64,000 nucleotides of DNA, taken from assembly GCA_004154925.1 (NCBI GenBank), contig QJNS01000056.1, positions 62,001 to 126,000 of the forward strand, read 5' to 3'. The stretch is from Monosporascus cannonballus. Its lineage: Eukaryota > Ascomycota > Sordariomycetes > Xylariales. Below the pieces are notes generated by a model, which was not told the DNA's origin, made no database searches, and was given only the letters and a program-made list of their open reading frames with translations. Below are positions 61,819 to 64,000 of the stretch, piece after piece. The position numbers and the translations under genes are program-made. Position 1 is the stretch's first letter; the number at the start of each line of letters is the position of its first letter.

Positions 61819-63813
61819 GGAACATGCTTAAGAGAAACACAGTCAGTTGTAGATGTATGACGAAGGCTGCTTCTTAACGGTGTCAGAGATCAGAGCAGAG
61901 AAGGACAGCTGGGGAGAGCAGGTACGCAGGTCATAGTGATGAATTATCAAGACATCGTTTCAGGAACGGACGAGGGGATTTGGATGGCTTAGCGATGATA
62001 ACATAATAGAGTGCAGGCACGGGTGACCTTGTGGGCGAATAGACTTTCGTCCTAATTCAATAACACACGTGTAGCCTCACTTACGGGACATCTCTGACGG
62101 ACGAGCGTGGGAAATGTGGGTGTCTTTAAAAACGGCCTTTTGATCCCAGCCAACTCATGCAGCTTCGTGACGCATGGGGCATCCTGGCGGGGAGGAATCT
62201 GAGTCTAGTCATCCTTAACCATCATGACAAGTGGAGCCCACGAGAGATCGCCATCTCCATGTTGGATAAATCTTTGGTCACTTGGTCACTTGCCAACAAA
62301 GGCACACAGTACCTTCGTAACGAGGGCGGTGAAGTGGAAAACCCCGAGCTTCGCCAGGGCTAGGTGAGGACTGAGCGGAAACCAAACAAACCCATGTGCA
62401 CTGCAGGCCTGCGAGGTATTTCCATTACTGTACCCGAGTGTACTTGCTGCAGTAGTGCGGTGGCGACCGCCATTCCAATGGTGGGAGAGGGACAGATGGG
62501 GACCCAAGAGCCAGAGGCGAGTCTAAATGCGAAACAAAGGAATAACGGTGAGGAGCGGAAGACTGGCTCGCCCTCGATTTGACCTACATACTTTGCCAGG
62601 TTGCAGTGCTAAATGACATACTTGTGGCCATGGCTCGACCTCAAAACGCCGATGGAGGCTCGAGTCACTGGATAATCTTATCATATGCTAGTGGTCGAAT
62701 GAAGCAACTCGGAGCGGGCCAGCGGGTCTCTCGAGAAAGCCGATCTACTGTAGTTCAGCGTTGCCGTCCAGCCAGGACCGTAGTATCTTGAGCGTGTTCG
62801 AGGTGGCGAGGCATATCTCCGCAGTCCCAGCTGGCATGGCTCCGGTTGTGTTGTGCTTGTTGAGCAACGTCACGTCAGCGTCGGAGGAAAAAAAAAAGCC
62901 AATGGATGGATTGATTGGATCACGCACAATGTGACAATCCGGAACCCAGAAAGAAAAGAGAGCAAATGTTCAAGGGAAAAGCGAGAAACTTGATCGGAAC
63001 TGGCCCCTTTTTGTGGAACCCATGACTGGATTTGTGCAAGGGAGTCTAGATCCCTGTACGGATTGCCCTTGGCAGGCTCCCCAACTGGATTAATAGGGCT
63101 AATATTTACGGCGCTGCTCCTGATTGGCTGCCTCATCTTATCCCGTTGGATGGAATGCCGGATGTGTCGACTTTTTGAGGTTGAGGCTGCCGGTTCATAC
63201 ATATTGCCAGTCGTTCTGAGACCTTGAACCATGAGAATACGGATGGAATATATTGATCGGGCTGGTTTGCGATGTTCGATGGCAGCCGTCACCAGGCCCA
63301 CTGACTGAGTGCGAGTCCATCATCTGAGCACGGATACTCATGATACCGACTACCGGTACATTAATGTGCCCTAAATTCCCCCTACTGTAGCGGCGCCCAT
63401 TGGGACATTGCCGTTTGCTGCGTCTGCTGTCGGGTGCCGCTCCCTTGGTAATTACACAGGAATTATGTGTATGCCACGAAGTGCATGAACTGTCTATTTA
63501 CGTGCGATTCAAAAAGCTGTCTGACAGGCAGACAGGGTTGTGCTTAAAACGGAAATTCCTAATTGCCACCACATCCGACGCCCAGCGGGAGGATGCAAAT
63601 GTCGCAGAAGCCAGCTGTCACAACACCAACCACCATTGATATAAAAGATACAGGGTAGATCGATGTAGCAGCGGAGCGGATATGGGTACGCACTATTCCG
63701 CCTTCCGCCTCGATTTTAGAGCGTACTTGGATCAGCTCAGCACATCTCGTCGCTGATCACAACCCCGTCTCCAACCATCCCACGAGGCGATACCTACTCC
63801 CTCAGAGAGTAAA
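61819..63813. other. Intergenic stretch with no recognised gene
   Basis: The longest frames are a minus-strand 143 codons at 62870-63301 and short plus-strand frames at 62157-62791. None shows known motifs or a convincing exon structure. The first part should hold the SprT-like gene's promoter. Confidence 0.4.
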
Positions 63814-64000
63814 TTACAATATGTATTGATGCGCCTTCGCGGGAGACGGATTATTGGCGGTGGGATCTATTCCTAGCTCGGGTGCGAATGCTGCCAGCCC
63901 CGAGGTTATGAACGAAGTGAACATCTCGTGCGTGTCGTTCCAAGGCTAGCCTCATTTTCTCGCCGTAGAGTTCTTGTTCCTTCTCCGCAGCGATCTCTTC
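63814..64000 (-). CDS. Possible 3' end of a gene running off the right edge
   Basis: Two minus-strand readings are possible. One is continuous from the edge to TAA at 63852-63854 and starts with an acidic helical stretch (EEIAAEKEQELYGEKMRLAL). The other would use an acceptor (GAGGCTAG) near 63943 and read PWNDTHEMFTSFITSGLAAF to a stop at 63814-63816. Both look protein-like and neither is recognised. The call depends on sequence beyond the window. Confidence 0.25.

Noticed and set aside
62870..63301. 143-codon minus-strand frame near the right end
   Set aside because: No recognisable domain or exon context.

Overview
The window looks like a nuclear chromosome segment of a filamentous ascomycete, probably a Sordariomycete. 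The reasons are many short introns with GTRNGT donors, CTRAY branch points and CAG/TAG acceptors; single-copy fungal genes (SNU114, CIA2, ERG10, SIN3, a Zn2Cys6 regulator); and a roughly 30 kb AT-rich block in which transposons have decayed in the way expected of repeat-induced point mutation (RIP). The genus cannot be fixed from sequence alone.

Layout. 1-16 kb: mixed-GC, gene-poor DNA with an 8-exon Zn2Cys6 transcription factor (2973-6115, minus) and an isolated two-exon CIA2 gene (11260-12056, plus). 16.1-20.1 kb: SNU114, the U5 snRNP GTPase (minus), with a 737-nt last intron and a step in GC content across it. About 20.6-50.3 kb: the AT-rich island, with no intact gene. It holds two 7.3-kb Ty3-type LTR elements of one family (A, 25346-39847; B, 42205-49579), a different 7.2-kb Ty3 element (C, 29437-36638) nested in A, a 1.35-kb terminal-inverted-repeat element (40154-41501) and several short repeat families. 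Target-site duplications are exact for A (TTTTA), B (AATAT) and C (TAGTA). Divergent inverted 46-bp arms lie at the two edges of the island. 50.8-64 kb: gene-dense GC-rich DNA with ERG10 (plus), an assembly gap inside a poly-G/poly-C tract, SIN3 (minus), a SprT-like metalloprotease gene (minus), and possibly the tail of another gene at the right edge.

The host genes are unrelated housekeeping functions (splicing, Fe-S assembly, sterol precursor synthesis, chromatin repression) and do not form a pathway cluster. The main story is the island: its insertion order can be read directly (A first, then C into A, with B keeping the empty site), the RIP-type damage is visible at catalytic and zinc-binding codons, and element C carries an unexplained reading frame on the strand opposite gag-pol. 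Exon coordinates were worked out by hand from splice motifs, reading-frame phase and family conservation; no database search was run.
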